This document shows, one piece after another, positions 1 through 5,748 of a stretch of 5,748 nucleotides of DNA (its first letter is position 1; each line of letters starts with the position of its first letter). The stretch comes from Pseudomonadota bacterium (GTDB lineage: Bacteria; Pseudomonadota; Gammaproteobacteria; Enterobacterales; Enterobacteriaceae): NCBI GenBank assembly GCA_023454395.1, contig JAEYFY010000289.1, positions 1 to 5,748 on the forward strand. The letters run 5' to 3'. The notes under the pieces were generated by a model. That model searched no databases. It was not told the DNA's origin and saw nothing but the letters and a program-made list of their open reading frames with translations. The translations under genes were made by a program, and so were the position numbers.

Positions 1-25
1 CGTGGCTCTATGTGTAGCGTTGTAG
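1..25 (+). other. Possible 3' end of an upstream gene (scsA?)
   Basis: The bases before scsB are too few to identify a gene. One forward frame reads VALCVAL and stops with TAG at 23-25, 19 bases before the scsB ATG. Another reads WLYV and stops at 15-17. In other bacteria scsA commonly precedes scsBCD, so either tail could be the end of scsA, but nothing in these bases proves it. An untranslated leader is equally possible. No promoter is recognisable in the visible part. Confidence 0.2.
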
Positions 26-33
26 GAATTTTT

Positions 34-39
34 AGGGAG
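34..39 (+). promoter_or_regulatory. Shine-Dalgarno site of scsB
   Basis: AGGGAG ends 5 bases before the ATG at 45. It supports that start, which is also followed directly by a credible signal peptide. Confidence 0.7.
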
Positions 40-44
40 TTGTT

Positions 45-2084
45 ATGTTTCGTTCTTTTGTTATGGCGTTGATATTAACGCTATTTACTTTATCTACTTC
101 TCAAGCCGCAGATACAGGCTGGTTAACCACGCCTGATAATTCTCATGCACAAGTTAGGGCGACGGCACAAAAGTCTCCAGCGGGTGACGTGAAAGTTTTA
201 CTTGAAGTACAGCTTGAGTCTGGTTGGAAAACGTATTGGCGTTCTCCGGGAGAAGGCGGTGTTGCCCCTGAAATTAATTGGTCACAAGATGTAAGTGCAA
301 TGGTTTGGCATTGGCCTTCGCCTTCAGCTTTTGATGTAGCAGGTATTCATACCCAAGGTTATGATAAACAAGTTATTTTTCCCATTGAATTATCCCCTGT
401 TCACGCTGATCGTTTAACAGGCGTTTTAACTTTATCAACCTGCAGTAATGTCTGTATTCTGACTGACTACACATTAGATTTAGATCTTACCGAACCTGTA
501 CCTGCTGATTTTGAATGGCAATATAATCAGGCTATGGGCAAGATCCCTGTTGGAACAGGATTAATATCATCAGTTTCTTCTGGTTATAACAATAGCCAAC
601 TCACTATCTCTTTACAAAGAGAGCAAGGTGCTTGGGTTAAACCTAATATTTATCTCGATCCTCCTGAAGGTATGCTCTACGGTATTCCAAAATTAAATCA
701 TCAAGATAAAAACCTATTTGTCACGGTTGATGTGACAGATGATTGGGGGGATGCTGCCGGTGATATCTCAGGTAAAGTGCTTTCTTTTGTCATTACTGAC
801 CAAGGTTTTTCTCGTCAAGTTAATGGCACAATAGGGCATGGAACAGAGAATACTACTCCACCTTCTAATTCAGATATGGGGCTTTGGGGTATTCTTGCTT
901 TTGCACTATTGGGTGGCTTAATTCTGAATTTAATGCCCTGTGTATTACCCGTGCTTGCGATGAAAATGGGATCAATTTTACATCTCGAAAATCGTGATAA
1001 AGGTATTATTCGCAAGCAATTCTCTGTTTCTGTTTTAGGTATTTTAGTCTCATTTTGGGCGCTAGCACTGTTTATGACAGGCTTACGTTATAGCCAAGAA
1101 GCCTTAGGTTGGGGAATTCAATTCCAAAGCCCTTGGTTTATTGGCTTTATGGTATTAGTTACCGCTATTTTTACGGCAAATCTATTTGGATTATTTGAAC
1201 TGCGTTTAAGTAGCAATATGAATACCAAAATAGCAACAGCGGGTGGACAAGGATATAGCCGACACTTTTGGGAAGGTGCATTTGCAACTTTACTCGCGAC
1301 ACCTTGTTCTGCACCATTTTTAGGAACCGCAGTCGCTTATGCACTTATAGCGCCTTTAAATGAACTATGGCTTATTTTTACTGCTTTAGGGATTGGAATG
1401 AGTTTGCCTTGGATCTTAGTGGCAATATTTCCATCTATCGCCAAAGCGCTACCAAAACCAGGTAAATGGATGAATCGCCTAAGAGTAGTTTTAGGCTTTA
1501 TGATGTTGTTGTCCAGTATTTGGCTAATAACGCTCTTGATCCCTCACTTGGGAATGCCAATAGTTGCCGGTATTTTTGTTATTATTGGGCTGTTGTTATT
1601 GTTTGCTATCGCAAAGCATTATGGCAAAAAAGTATTATTGATTTCTACAGTGGTCGCTTTCCTTTTAGGAGGAAGCACTTATCTATTTGTGGAGCAACCC
1701 GCAAGCCAAACACTCGCAGGTCAAGATACGATAAATTGGCAGCCGTTATCAGAAGAAGCAATACACCAAGCATTAGCAGACAATAAACGGGTATTTGTTG
1801 ATGTAACAGCAGATTGGTGTGTAACCTGCAAAGCAAACAAATACAATGTATTATTGCGAGAAGAGATCCAAGCCGCACTTTCAGCGCCAGATGTTGTCGC
1901 ATTAAGAGGGGATTGGACTAAACCTTCTGATAAGATCACTCAGTTTTTAAAACAACGTGGTCAAGTTGCAGTACCTTTTAACCAAGTTTATGGGCCTTGC
2001 CATAAAGATGGCGTGGTTTTACCCCCTATTTTAAATAAAGATTCAACATTGACCGTTCTTTCTGAGGCTAAAGGAGCCAATTAA
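45..2084 (+). CDS. scsB: ScsB, DsbD-like inner-membrane thiol-disulfide electron transporter
   Basis: A 679-residue protein that, by family knowledge, moves electrons from cytoplasmic thioredoxin across the inner membrane to periplasmic partners, chiefly ScsC. Residues 1-21 form a signal peptide with probable cleavage after SQA. A periplasmic alpha domain (about 22-275) carries the cysteine pair C133/C137 in STCSNVC and the family-typical stretch ESGWKTYWRSPGEGG. A membrane beta domain (about 279-547) has eight predicted helices with one conserved cysteine each in LMPCVLP (C299) and LATPCSAPF (C421). A C-terminal thioredoxin-like gamma domain (about 560-679) has the active site WCVTC (C592/C595) and a likely cis-proline at P644. 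All six redox cysteines expected for the three-step relay are present. A seventh, C652 in YGPCHKDG, is unpaired. The larger alpha domain and the scsC neighbour favour ScsB over DsbD. The stop overlaps the scsC start, which suggests co-translation. Confidence 0.95.
   Translation: MFRSFVMALILTLFTLSTSQAADTGWLTTPDNSHAQVRATAQKSPAGDVKVLLEVQLESGWKTYWRSPGEGGVAPEINWSQDVSAMVWHWPSPSAFDVAGIHTQGYDKQVIFPIELSPVHADRLTGVLTLSTCSNVCILTDYTLDLDLTEPVPADFEWQYNQAMGKIPVGTGLISSVSSGYNNSQLTISLQREQGAWVKPNIYLDPPEGMLYGIPKLNHQDKNLFVTVDVTDDWGDAAGDISGKVLSFVITDQGFSRQVNGTIGHGTENTTPPSNSDMGLWGILAFALLGGLILNLMPCVLPVLAMKMGSILHLENRDKGIIRKQFSVSVLGILVSFWALALFMTGLRYSQEALGWGIQFQSPWFIGFMVLVTAIFTANLFGLFELRLSSNMNTKIATAGGQGYSRHFWEGAFATLLATPCSAPFLGTAVAYALIAPLNELWLIFTALGIGMSLPWILVAIFPSIAKALPKPGKWMNRLRVVLGFMMLLSSIWLITLLIPHLGMPIVAGIFVIIGLLLLFAIAKHYGKKVLLISTVVAFLLGGSTYLFVEQPASQTLAGQDTINWQPLSEEAIHQALADNKRVFVDVTADWCVTCKANKYNVLLREEIQAALSAPDVVALRGDWTKPSDKITQFLKQRGQVAVPFNQVYGPCHKDGVVLPPILNKDSTLTVLSEAKGAN
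2071..2076 (+). promoter_or_regulatory. Shine-Dalgarno site of scsC inside the scsB end
   Basis: A strong AAGGAG sits within the last codons of scsB, 7 bases before the scsC ATG at 2084. It suggests efficient independent initiation of scsC in addition to coupling through the TAATG overlap, in keeping with a need for more of the soluble periplasmic protein than of its membrane partners. Confidence 0.75.
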
Positions 2085-2815
2085 TGAAAAAAACACTTTC
2101 TGCACTGGTTATCTCTTCGTTACTTTTTGGTGCAAATGTGCAAGCTGCGGCGTTAAGTGCTGATCAGGAAAAAGAAGTTCGCGCACTGGTTCGTGATACG
2201 TTAATCAAGAATCCAGAAATTTTGGAAGAAGCTATTACGGCATTACAAGCGCAAAAAGCCGATGAGCAACAAGCTCAATTTCGTACTGCGTTAAAGGCAG
2301 AGCATGACGCATTATATAACGATGCAGCAAGCCCTCGTATTGGTGCAAAAGACGCTAAGTTAGTGTTGGTTTCTTTTACTGATTATAACTGTCCTTATTG
2401 CAAACGCTTCGACCCATTATTAGAACAAATCACAAAAGATTATCCTGAAGTTGCCGTGGTTATTAAACCACTGCCATTTAAAGGTGAAAGTTCTGCAAAA
2501 GCCTCTCAAGCCGTGCTTTCAGTTTGGAAAGAAGATCCAAAGGCGTTCTTAGCATTGCACCAACGCTTAATGCAGAAGAAAACAATGCTAGATAATGCAA
2601 GTATTGATGATGCAATGAAAACAACCAATACAAGCAAAGTTAAATTAACGGATGAAAGCTTAAAAGTGTTACAAAATAACTTAGATCTTTCTCGTAAGTT
2701 AGGTATCCAAGGTACACCTGCAACTGTTGTTGGCGATATGGTTATTCCTGGCGCCGTTGATTACGCTCAGCTAGAAGTGATTGTGAAAGAGCAATTGGCT
2801 AAAGTGAAAAAATAA
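2084..2815 (+). CDS. scsC: ScsC, periplasmic DsbA/DsbG-like disulfide isomerase (trimeric foldase)
   Basis: A 243-residue secreted thioredoxin-fold protein. Residues 1-21 or 22 are a signal peptide (MKKTLSALVISSLLFGANVQA). The mature N-terminus (about 24-68) is a helical, charged segment that in the P. mirabilis protein forms the trimer stalk. It includes the linker KADEQQAQFRT at 58-68, reported to switch between helix and extended forms and so move the catalytic domains. The catalytic domain (about 80-243) has the active site CPYC (C103-C106) within FTDYNCPYCKRF, a central helical insertion, and the cis-proline loop GTPATVV (T211-P212). These are the only two cysteines. In Proteus, ScsC is known to act as a disulfide isomerase contributing to copper resistance and is kept reduced by ScsB. 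The gene overlaps scsB and scsD by one base each. Identification as ScsC is firm; trimerisation is inferred from the N-terminal region and the recalled homologue. Confidence 0.96.
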   Translation: MKKTLSALVISSLLFGANVQAAALSADQEKEVRALVRDTLIKNPEILEEAITALQAQKADEQQAQFRTALKAEHDALYNDAASPRIGAKDAKLVLVSFTDYNCPYCKRFDPLLEQITKDYPEVAVVIKPLPFKGESSAKASQAVLSVWKEDPKAFLALHQRLMQKKTMLDNASIDDAMKTTNTSKVKLTDESLKVLQNNLDLSRKLGIQGTPATVVGDMVIPGAVDYAQLEVIVKEQLAKVKK

Positions 2816-3318
2816 TGCGTAGTCGCTTACGAAAGTGGAGTAAAGAACTGATTGTTCTGCTTGTCATTTTCGTTGTAGCTTCTTTTGCGATGGATTGGTG
2901 GCGACAACCTACGCCACCATCTTTGACAAATTTACCTGAGCTATATACTGTCGATAATAAAGTTGTTTCTTTAACTGAATTAAGTGCTGAAAAGCCTTTA
3001 TTAATCTATTTTTGGGCAACTTGGTGTGGGGTTTGTAAACTAACAACACCCGCAGTAAATTCGTTAGCGCAAGATGGTTATAACGTGACATCTGTTGCGA
3101 TCCGCTCTGGTGATAACGCAAAGTTAGAGCGCGGTATTCAGTCTAAAGGGCTGCTCTTTCCTGTAATAAATGATAGTCGAGGGGATATTTCTCAGCAGTG
3201 GGAAATTAGCGCAACACCTTCATTTGTTATTGTTTATAAAGGGGAAATGGTAGGCTTTACGAGCGGTTGGTCATCTTCGTGGGGATTAAAACTACGTTTA
3301 TGGTGGGCTGGTCTTTGA
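2815..3318 (+). CDS. scsD: ScsD, membrane-anchored thioredoxin/TlpA-like protein
   Basis: A 167-residue protein with a basic N-terminus (MRSRLRKWSK), one uncleaved transmembrane anchor at about 11-27, and a periplasm-facing thioredoxin-like domain of the TlpA/ResA type (about 38-160). The active site is WATWCGVC (C71/C74), and the cis-proline is P135 in ISATPSF. The C-terminus GWSSSWGLKLRLWW is rich in tryptophan. By family knowledge ScsD is part of the copper and redox stress set and is likely reduced by ScsB, but its own substrate is poorly defined. The start overlaps the scsC stop (TAATG at 2813-2817). No good Shine-Dalgarno sequence precedes it, only AAAGTGAAA, so translation probably depends on ribosomes finishing scsC. 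It is the last gene of the operon, followed by a terminator. Confidence 0.93.
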   Translation: MRSRLRKWSKELIVLLVIFVVASFAMDWWRQPTPPSLTNLPELYTVDNKVVSLTELSAEKPLLIYFWATWCGVCKLTTPAVNSLAQDGYNVTSVAIRSGDNAKLERGIQSKGLLFPVINDSRGDISQQWEISATPSFVIVYKGEMVGFTSGWSSSWGLKLRLWWAGL

Positions 3319-3356
3319 ACGGTATACAAGCAATCATTTTAAGCGTTAATCGATTA

Positions 3357-3400
3357 AAAATAACGGAATTCATTATTATATTGAATTCCGTTATTTTATT
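3357..3400. terminator. Bidirectional intrinsic terminator between scsD and lnt
   Basis: A perfect 16-bp inverted repeat: left arm AAAATAACGGAATTCA (3357-3372), 9-base loop, right arm TGAATTCCGTTATTTT (3382-3397). On the plus strand it continues into T-rich TTATTTTATTTTG. Read on the minus strand it ends in TTATTTTTAATCG. It lies 38 bases after the scsD stop and 8 bases after the lnt stop, so it can end transcripts from both convergent operons. The stem is less GC-rich than a classic terminator but is long and unbroken. Confidence 0.85.
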
Positions 3401-3405
3401 TTGCT

Positions 3406-4932
3406 TTACTCAACTCGCCGTTTAATAAAGGCGATGATAAAAAATAATCCAACCATTATCCACAATGGTGTATTACCCCATTTGTAATAAGGGGTTAACC
3501 CAGTTGTTGGTGTGATTTTTTCTGCTAAAGCACCTTCTTCAAACTGAGGAAGTTGAGAAATAACATCACCATTGGCTGCAATAAATGCGGTAATACCGTT
3601 ATTTGTTGAGCGTAATAATGGTCTTCCTAACTCAAGAGAACGCATTCTCGCCATTTGGAAGTGTTGCCAAGGGCCAATTGAATTACCAAACCACGCATCA
3701 TTAGAAATCGTTAATAAAAACCGTGTATCGGGTTTAAAATTAGCGCGGACTTGTTCACCTAAAATAATTTCGTAGCAAATCGCTGCGGTTATTTTGGCAT
3801 CATTGACAGTGAGCTGAGGCTGTACATATTCACCTTGGCTTAATGATGACATCGGTAAATTAAAGAAAGGCGCAAGTGGGCGTAATAGCGATGCTAATGG
3901 TACATATTCACCAAAAGGAACAAGGTGATGTTTGTTATAGCGATCTGTCGCTGGGTATTGATAAGCGTAGTGTTCACCTAATGTGATGACACTATTGTAG
4001 AAACGATAACCTTCTAATGTTGGTCGGGCATCAATAATTCCCGTCATTAAATGTGTATCTTGCTCTCTCAGTTGCTTATCAAGCTCAGCTAAAAAGCTTT
4101 GTTGTTGAATTTCAACATCAGGGATCGCTGATTCAGGCCAAATAATAAGATTTGCATTACCAATAAAAGGGCGGCTTAAGGTGAGATAGGTTTTTAGCGT
4201 GCTCTCTAATGTACCGGGTTCCCATTTTAATGATTGTGCAATATTACCTTGGATTAATGCAATTTCTTGCGTTTCATCAGGTAAAGGTTGATACCACTGA
4301 TAGGACTTAAAGCTGATAGGCAATACTAATAAAAGCAGTGCAACCACAAGGCTATAAATTGATTTACGATAGATTGTAAATGCAATTAATCCACTAATAA
4401 CGGTTAAGAGCAGCGTTATCATAGTGACACCAAAAACAGGTGCAATACCTTTTAATGGACCATCAATCTGACTATAACCAAACTGCAACCACGGAAAGCC
4501 TGATAATACCCATCCCCTTAGAAATTCAGTGATTTGCCATAGTGCAGGGGCTGCAAATACAAATCGCCAGAGTGTTGGTTTTGGAAAAAACTTATTCAGT
4601 GCTCCTGCAAATAACAGCGTGTAGAGTGATAAATAGAGTGCTAATAAAACTACTAAAAAGATATTTATCGCAAACGGCATACCACCAAAATCAGCAATAC
4701 TGACATAAACCCAATTTACACCACTACCAAATAACCCAAATCCCCAAGCAAAACCAAGGAATGCGCCTTGACGAGTTGTACGGTTAGTGATTATCAGTAA
4801 TAAGCCAAGTAGTGAAATTAATGCTGCTGGCCAAAAATCAAATGGCGAAAATGCCAATGTGCCTATGGCACCGAAAAAAACCGCCAGAAGGGCGCGAACC
4901 CACTGGCGGTTTAAGAAAGAGATCTTATTCAT
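3406..4932 (-). CDS. lnt: Apolipoprotein N-acyltransferase Lnt
   Basis: An inner-membrane enzyme that transfers a fatty acid from phospholipid to the amino group of the N-terminal cysteine of diacylated lipoproteins, the last step of lipoprotein maturation. Seven N-terminal membrane helices (about 12-208) precede a nitrilase-like periplasmic domain (about 220-470), and one helix closes the protein (about 485-503). The catalytic triad is visible: E267 in WPESAIP, K334 in [14 protein letters not shown] and C386 in ICYEI. I chose the ATG at 4932 (508 residues) over the one 18 bases upstream at 4950 (514). AGGA lies 5 bases before the chosen start, and E267 then falls at the E. coli position with K and C off by only one. 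The residues from this methionine ([13 protein letters not shown]) also align without a gap with the start of E. coli Lnt as I recall it. It follows corC by 7 bases, as in the conserved ybeZ-ybeY-ybeX-lnt order. Confidence 0.96.
   Translation of the reverse strand: MNKISFLNRQWVRALLAVFFGAIGTLAFSPFDFWPAALISLLGLLLIITNRTTRQGAFLGFAWGFGLFGSGVNWVYVSIADFGGMPFAINIFLVVLLALYLSLYTLLFAGALNKFFPKPTLWRFVFAAPALWQITEFLRGWVLSGFPWLQFGYSQIDGPLKGIAPVFGVTMITLLLTVISGLIAFTIYRKSIYSLVVALLLLVLPISFKSYQWYQPLPDETQEIALIQGNIAQSLKWEPGTLESTLKTYLTLSRPFIGNANLIIWPESAIPDVEIQQQSFLAELDKQLREQDTHLMTGIIDARPTLEGYRFYNSVITLGEHYAYQYPATDRYNKHHLVPFGEYVPLASLLRPLAPFFNLPMSSLSQGEYVQPQLTVNDAKITAAICYEIILGEQVRANFKPDTRFLLTISNDAWFGNSIGPWQHFQMARMRSLELGRPLLRSTNNGITAFIAANGDVISQLPQFEEGALAEKITPTTGLTPYYKWGNTPLWIMVGLFFIIAFIKRRVE
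4874..4912 (-). terminator. Terminator-like hairpin inside the start of lnt
   Basis: On the lnt strand, AAACCGCCAG (4912-4903) pairs perfectly with CTGGCGGTTT (4887-4878) across a 15-base loop, which itself can pair GGG with CCC. The second arm runs into seven consecutive T (4880-4874). Stem plus T tract is the standard form of a Rho-independent terminator, yet it lies in frame within codons 7-20 of lnt. If real, it would end corC transcripts when lnt is not being translated. It may also be a by-product of the codons used. The form is seen directly; function is inference. Confidence 0.4.
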
Positions 4933-4937
4933 TGATA

Positions 4938-4941
4938 TCCT
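4938..4941 (-). promoter_or_regulatory. Shine-Dalgarno site deciding the lnt start
   Basis: AGGA overlaps the last two bases of the corC TAG stop and lies 5 bases before the ATG at 4932. The alternative ATG at 4950 has only AGG two bases away, too close to work well. The overlap suggests that lnt translation is linked to termination on corC. Confidence 0.6.
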
Positions 4942-5748
4942 ATGCATCATTACCTAGTTCAGGAACTGGCGCATCATCTGGGATATGCACATAAACCTGA
5001 ATGATCTTACGGCTATCAGCCATAACAACTTTAAATTGGTAATTATCAATAGTAATAGTTTCACCACGAGCAGGAAGGTGACCAAAGGCTTGCATGACTA
5101 AACCGCCAATCGTATCAACTTCTTCATCGCTGAAATGCGTACCGAACGCTTCATTGAAATCTTCTATCTGGGTTAAAGCTCGAACTGAGTAAGCGTGACG
5201 ACTTAGCGGACGAATATCAATATCATCCTCATCATCATACTCATCTTCAATTTCGCCTACGATAAGTTCAAGAATATCCTCAATTGTGACGAGTCCAGAT
5301 ACACCTCCGAATTCATCGATCACAATCGCCATATGATAGCGTTGAGAGCGGAACTCTTTTAATAGGCGATCAACCCGTTTGCTTTCAGGTACAACAACAG
5401 CAGAGCGTAAGACTTTATCCATACTAAATGGCTCTGCGTCAGTACGCATAAATGGCAGTAGATCTTTTGCCATTAATAAGCCTTCAATATGATCTTTGTC
5501 TTCGCTAATGACTGGGAAACGAGAATGTGCTGAATCAATAATCACATCTAAACACTCATCAAGGGTTTGATTGCGTTTTAGTGTGACAATTTGTGAGCGA
5601 GGGATCATTATGTCCCGAACACGTTGTTCAGCAATATCCATTACCCCTTCAAGCATGTCGCGGGTGTCAGGATCAATTAATTCTTTCTGTTCAGAATCGC
5701 GGATAAGCTCCATCAGATCATCACGGTTTTTAGGTTCACCGTGGAACC
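4940..5748 (-). CDS. corC: CorC (YbeX), CBS-domain Mg/Co homeostasis protein, 5' end missing
   Basis: The reading frame runs open to the right edge (first whole codon at 5746), so the start is outside the window. The 268 visible codons begin [11 protein letters not shown], matching the internal E. coli CorC segment [11 protein letters not shown] as I recall it. About 25-30 N-terminal residues are therefore missing; the ATG at 5713 is internal. In the visible part a CBS pair spans about 44-165, with MIPRSQ at its start and the motif [19 protein letters not shown]. An acidic run ([13 protein letters not shown]) links it to a CorC/HlyC C-terminal domain (about 180-262, with [19 protein letters not shown]). 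The family binds adenine nucleotides and is tied to magnesium and cobalt efflux; YbeX has also been linked to ribosome metabolism. No membrane domain is present, so it is a soluble cytoplasmic form. It is co-directional with lnt and probably in the same operon. Confidence 0.95.
   Translation of the reverse strand, partial: FHGEPKNRDDLMELIRDSEQKELIDPDTRDMLEGVMDIAEQRVRDIMIPRSQIVTLKRNQTLDECLDVIIDSAHSRFPVISEDKDHIEGLLMAKDLLPFMRTDAEPFSMDKVLRSAVVVPESKRVDRLLKEFRSQRYHMAIVIDEFGGVSGLVTIEDILELIVGEIEDEYDDEDDIDIRPLSRHAYSVRALTQIEDFNEAFGTHFSDEEVDTIGGLVMQAFGHLPARGETITIDNYQFKVVMADSRKIIQVYVHIPDDAPVPELGNDA

Noticed and set aside
745..750. G6 run in scsB as a phase-variation site
   Set aside because: Six bases is short for slipped-strand switching, and the run simply encodes the D-W-G-D stretch in an intact frame.
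1466..1786. 106-codon open frame on the plus strand inside scsB
   Set aside because: It lies wholly within the scsB membrane and gamma domain coding region in another frame and has no ribosome-binding site or recognisable product. It is a shadow of scsB.
1645..1939. Overlapping open frames on the minus strand inside scsB
   Set aside because: They are antisense to the conserved gamma domain, show no family features and have composition explained by scsB codons.
45..2084. scsB gene as DsbD
   Set aside because: The large alpha domain with a CxxxC pair and the overlap with scsC and scsD fit ScsB. DsbD has a smaller immunoglobulin-like N-terminal domain and no such neighbours.
3357..3397. Palindrome between scsD and lnt as a mobile element end or operator
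   Set aside because: It is a single hairpin with T-rich flanks between two convergent gene ends, with no transposase, target duplication or second copy in the window. Termination explains it better.
4948..4950. ATG at 4950 as the start of lnt
   Set aside because: It would overlap the corC end and has no properly spaced Shine-Dalgarno site. The ATG at 4932 has one and restores the numbering of the catalytic residues.
5711..5713. ATG at 5713 as the start of corC
   Set aside because: The frame stays open to the window edge and the eleven codons upstream encode [11 protein letters not shown], which matches the family, so the true start is outside the window.

Overview
The window looks like chromosomal DNA of an enteric gammaproteobacterium of the order Enterobacterales, most likely the genus Proteus. 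The composition is AT-rich. The lnt and corC products read as close Enterobacterales orthologues. The 243-residue thiol oxidoreductase at 2084-2815 contains the 11-residue linker KADEQQAQFRT that I recall from the characterised Proteus mirabilis ScsC. The species is inferred from memory of that protein, not from a search.

There are two convergent gene blocks. On the plus strand (45-3318) lie scsB, scsC and scsD, a suppressor-of-copper-sensitivity cluster. ScsB is a DsbD-like membrane electron transporter, ScsC a periplasmic DsbA/DsbG-like foldase with a CPYC site, and ScsD a membrane-tethered thioredoxin-like protein with a CGVC site. The junctions are two TAATG stop/start overlaps, so the three are almost certainly one transcription unit with coupled translation. 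Any scsA and the promoter lie left of the window; only a possible 3' end of an upstream gene is seen in bases 1-25.

On the minus strand (3406-5748) lie corC (ybeX), cut by the right edge so that its start is missing, and lnt, which follows 7 bases after the corC stop. CorC is a CBS-domain protein linked to magnesium/cobalt homeostasis. Lnt is the apolipoprotein N-acyltransferase that completes lipoprotein maturation at the inner membrane, and all three catalytic residues are present.

The 87-base gap between scsD and lnt holds a perfect 16-bp inverted repeat that is T-rich on both sides and probably terminates both operons. There is no gene-free stretch longer than about 90 bases. There is no RNA gene, mobile element or CRISPR array that I can support.

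No wholly new system is evident. The least expected signal is a well-formed intrinsic-terminator-like hairpin with a T7 tract inside the first 20 codons of lnt, in the sense direction. It could act as a translation-sensitive attenuator between corC and lnt.
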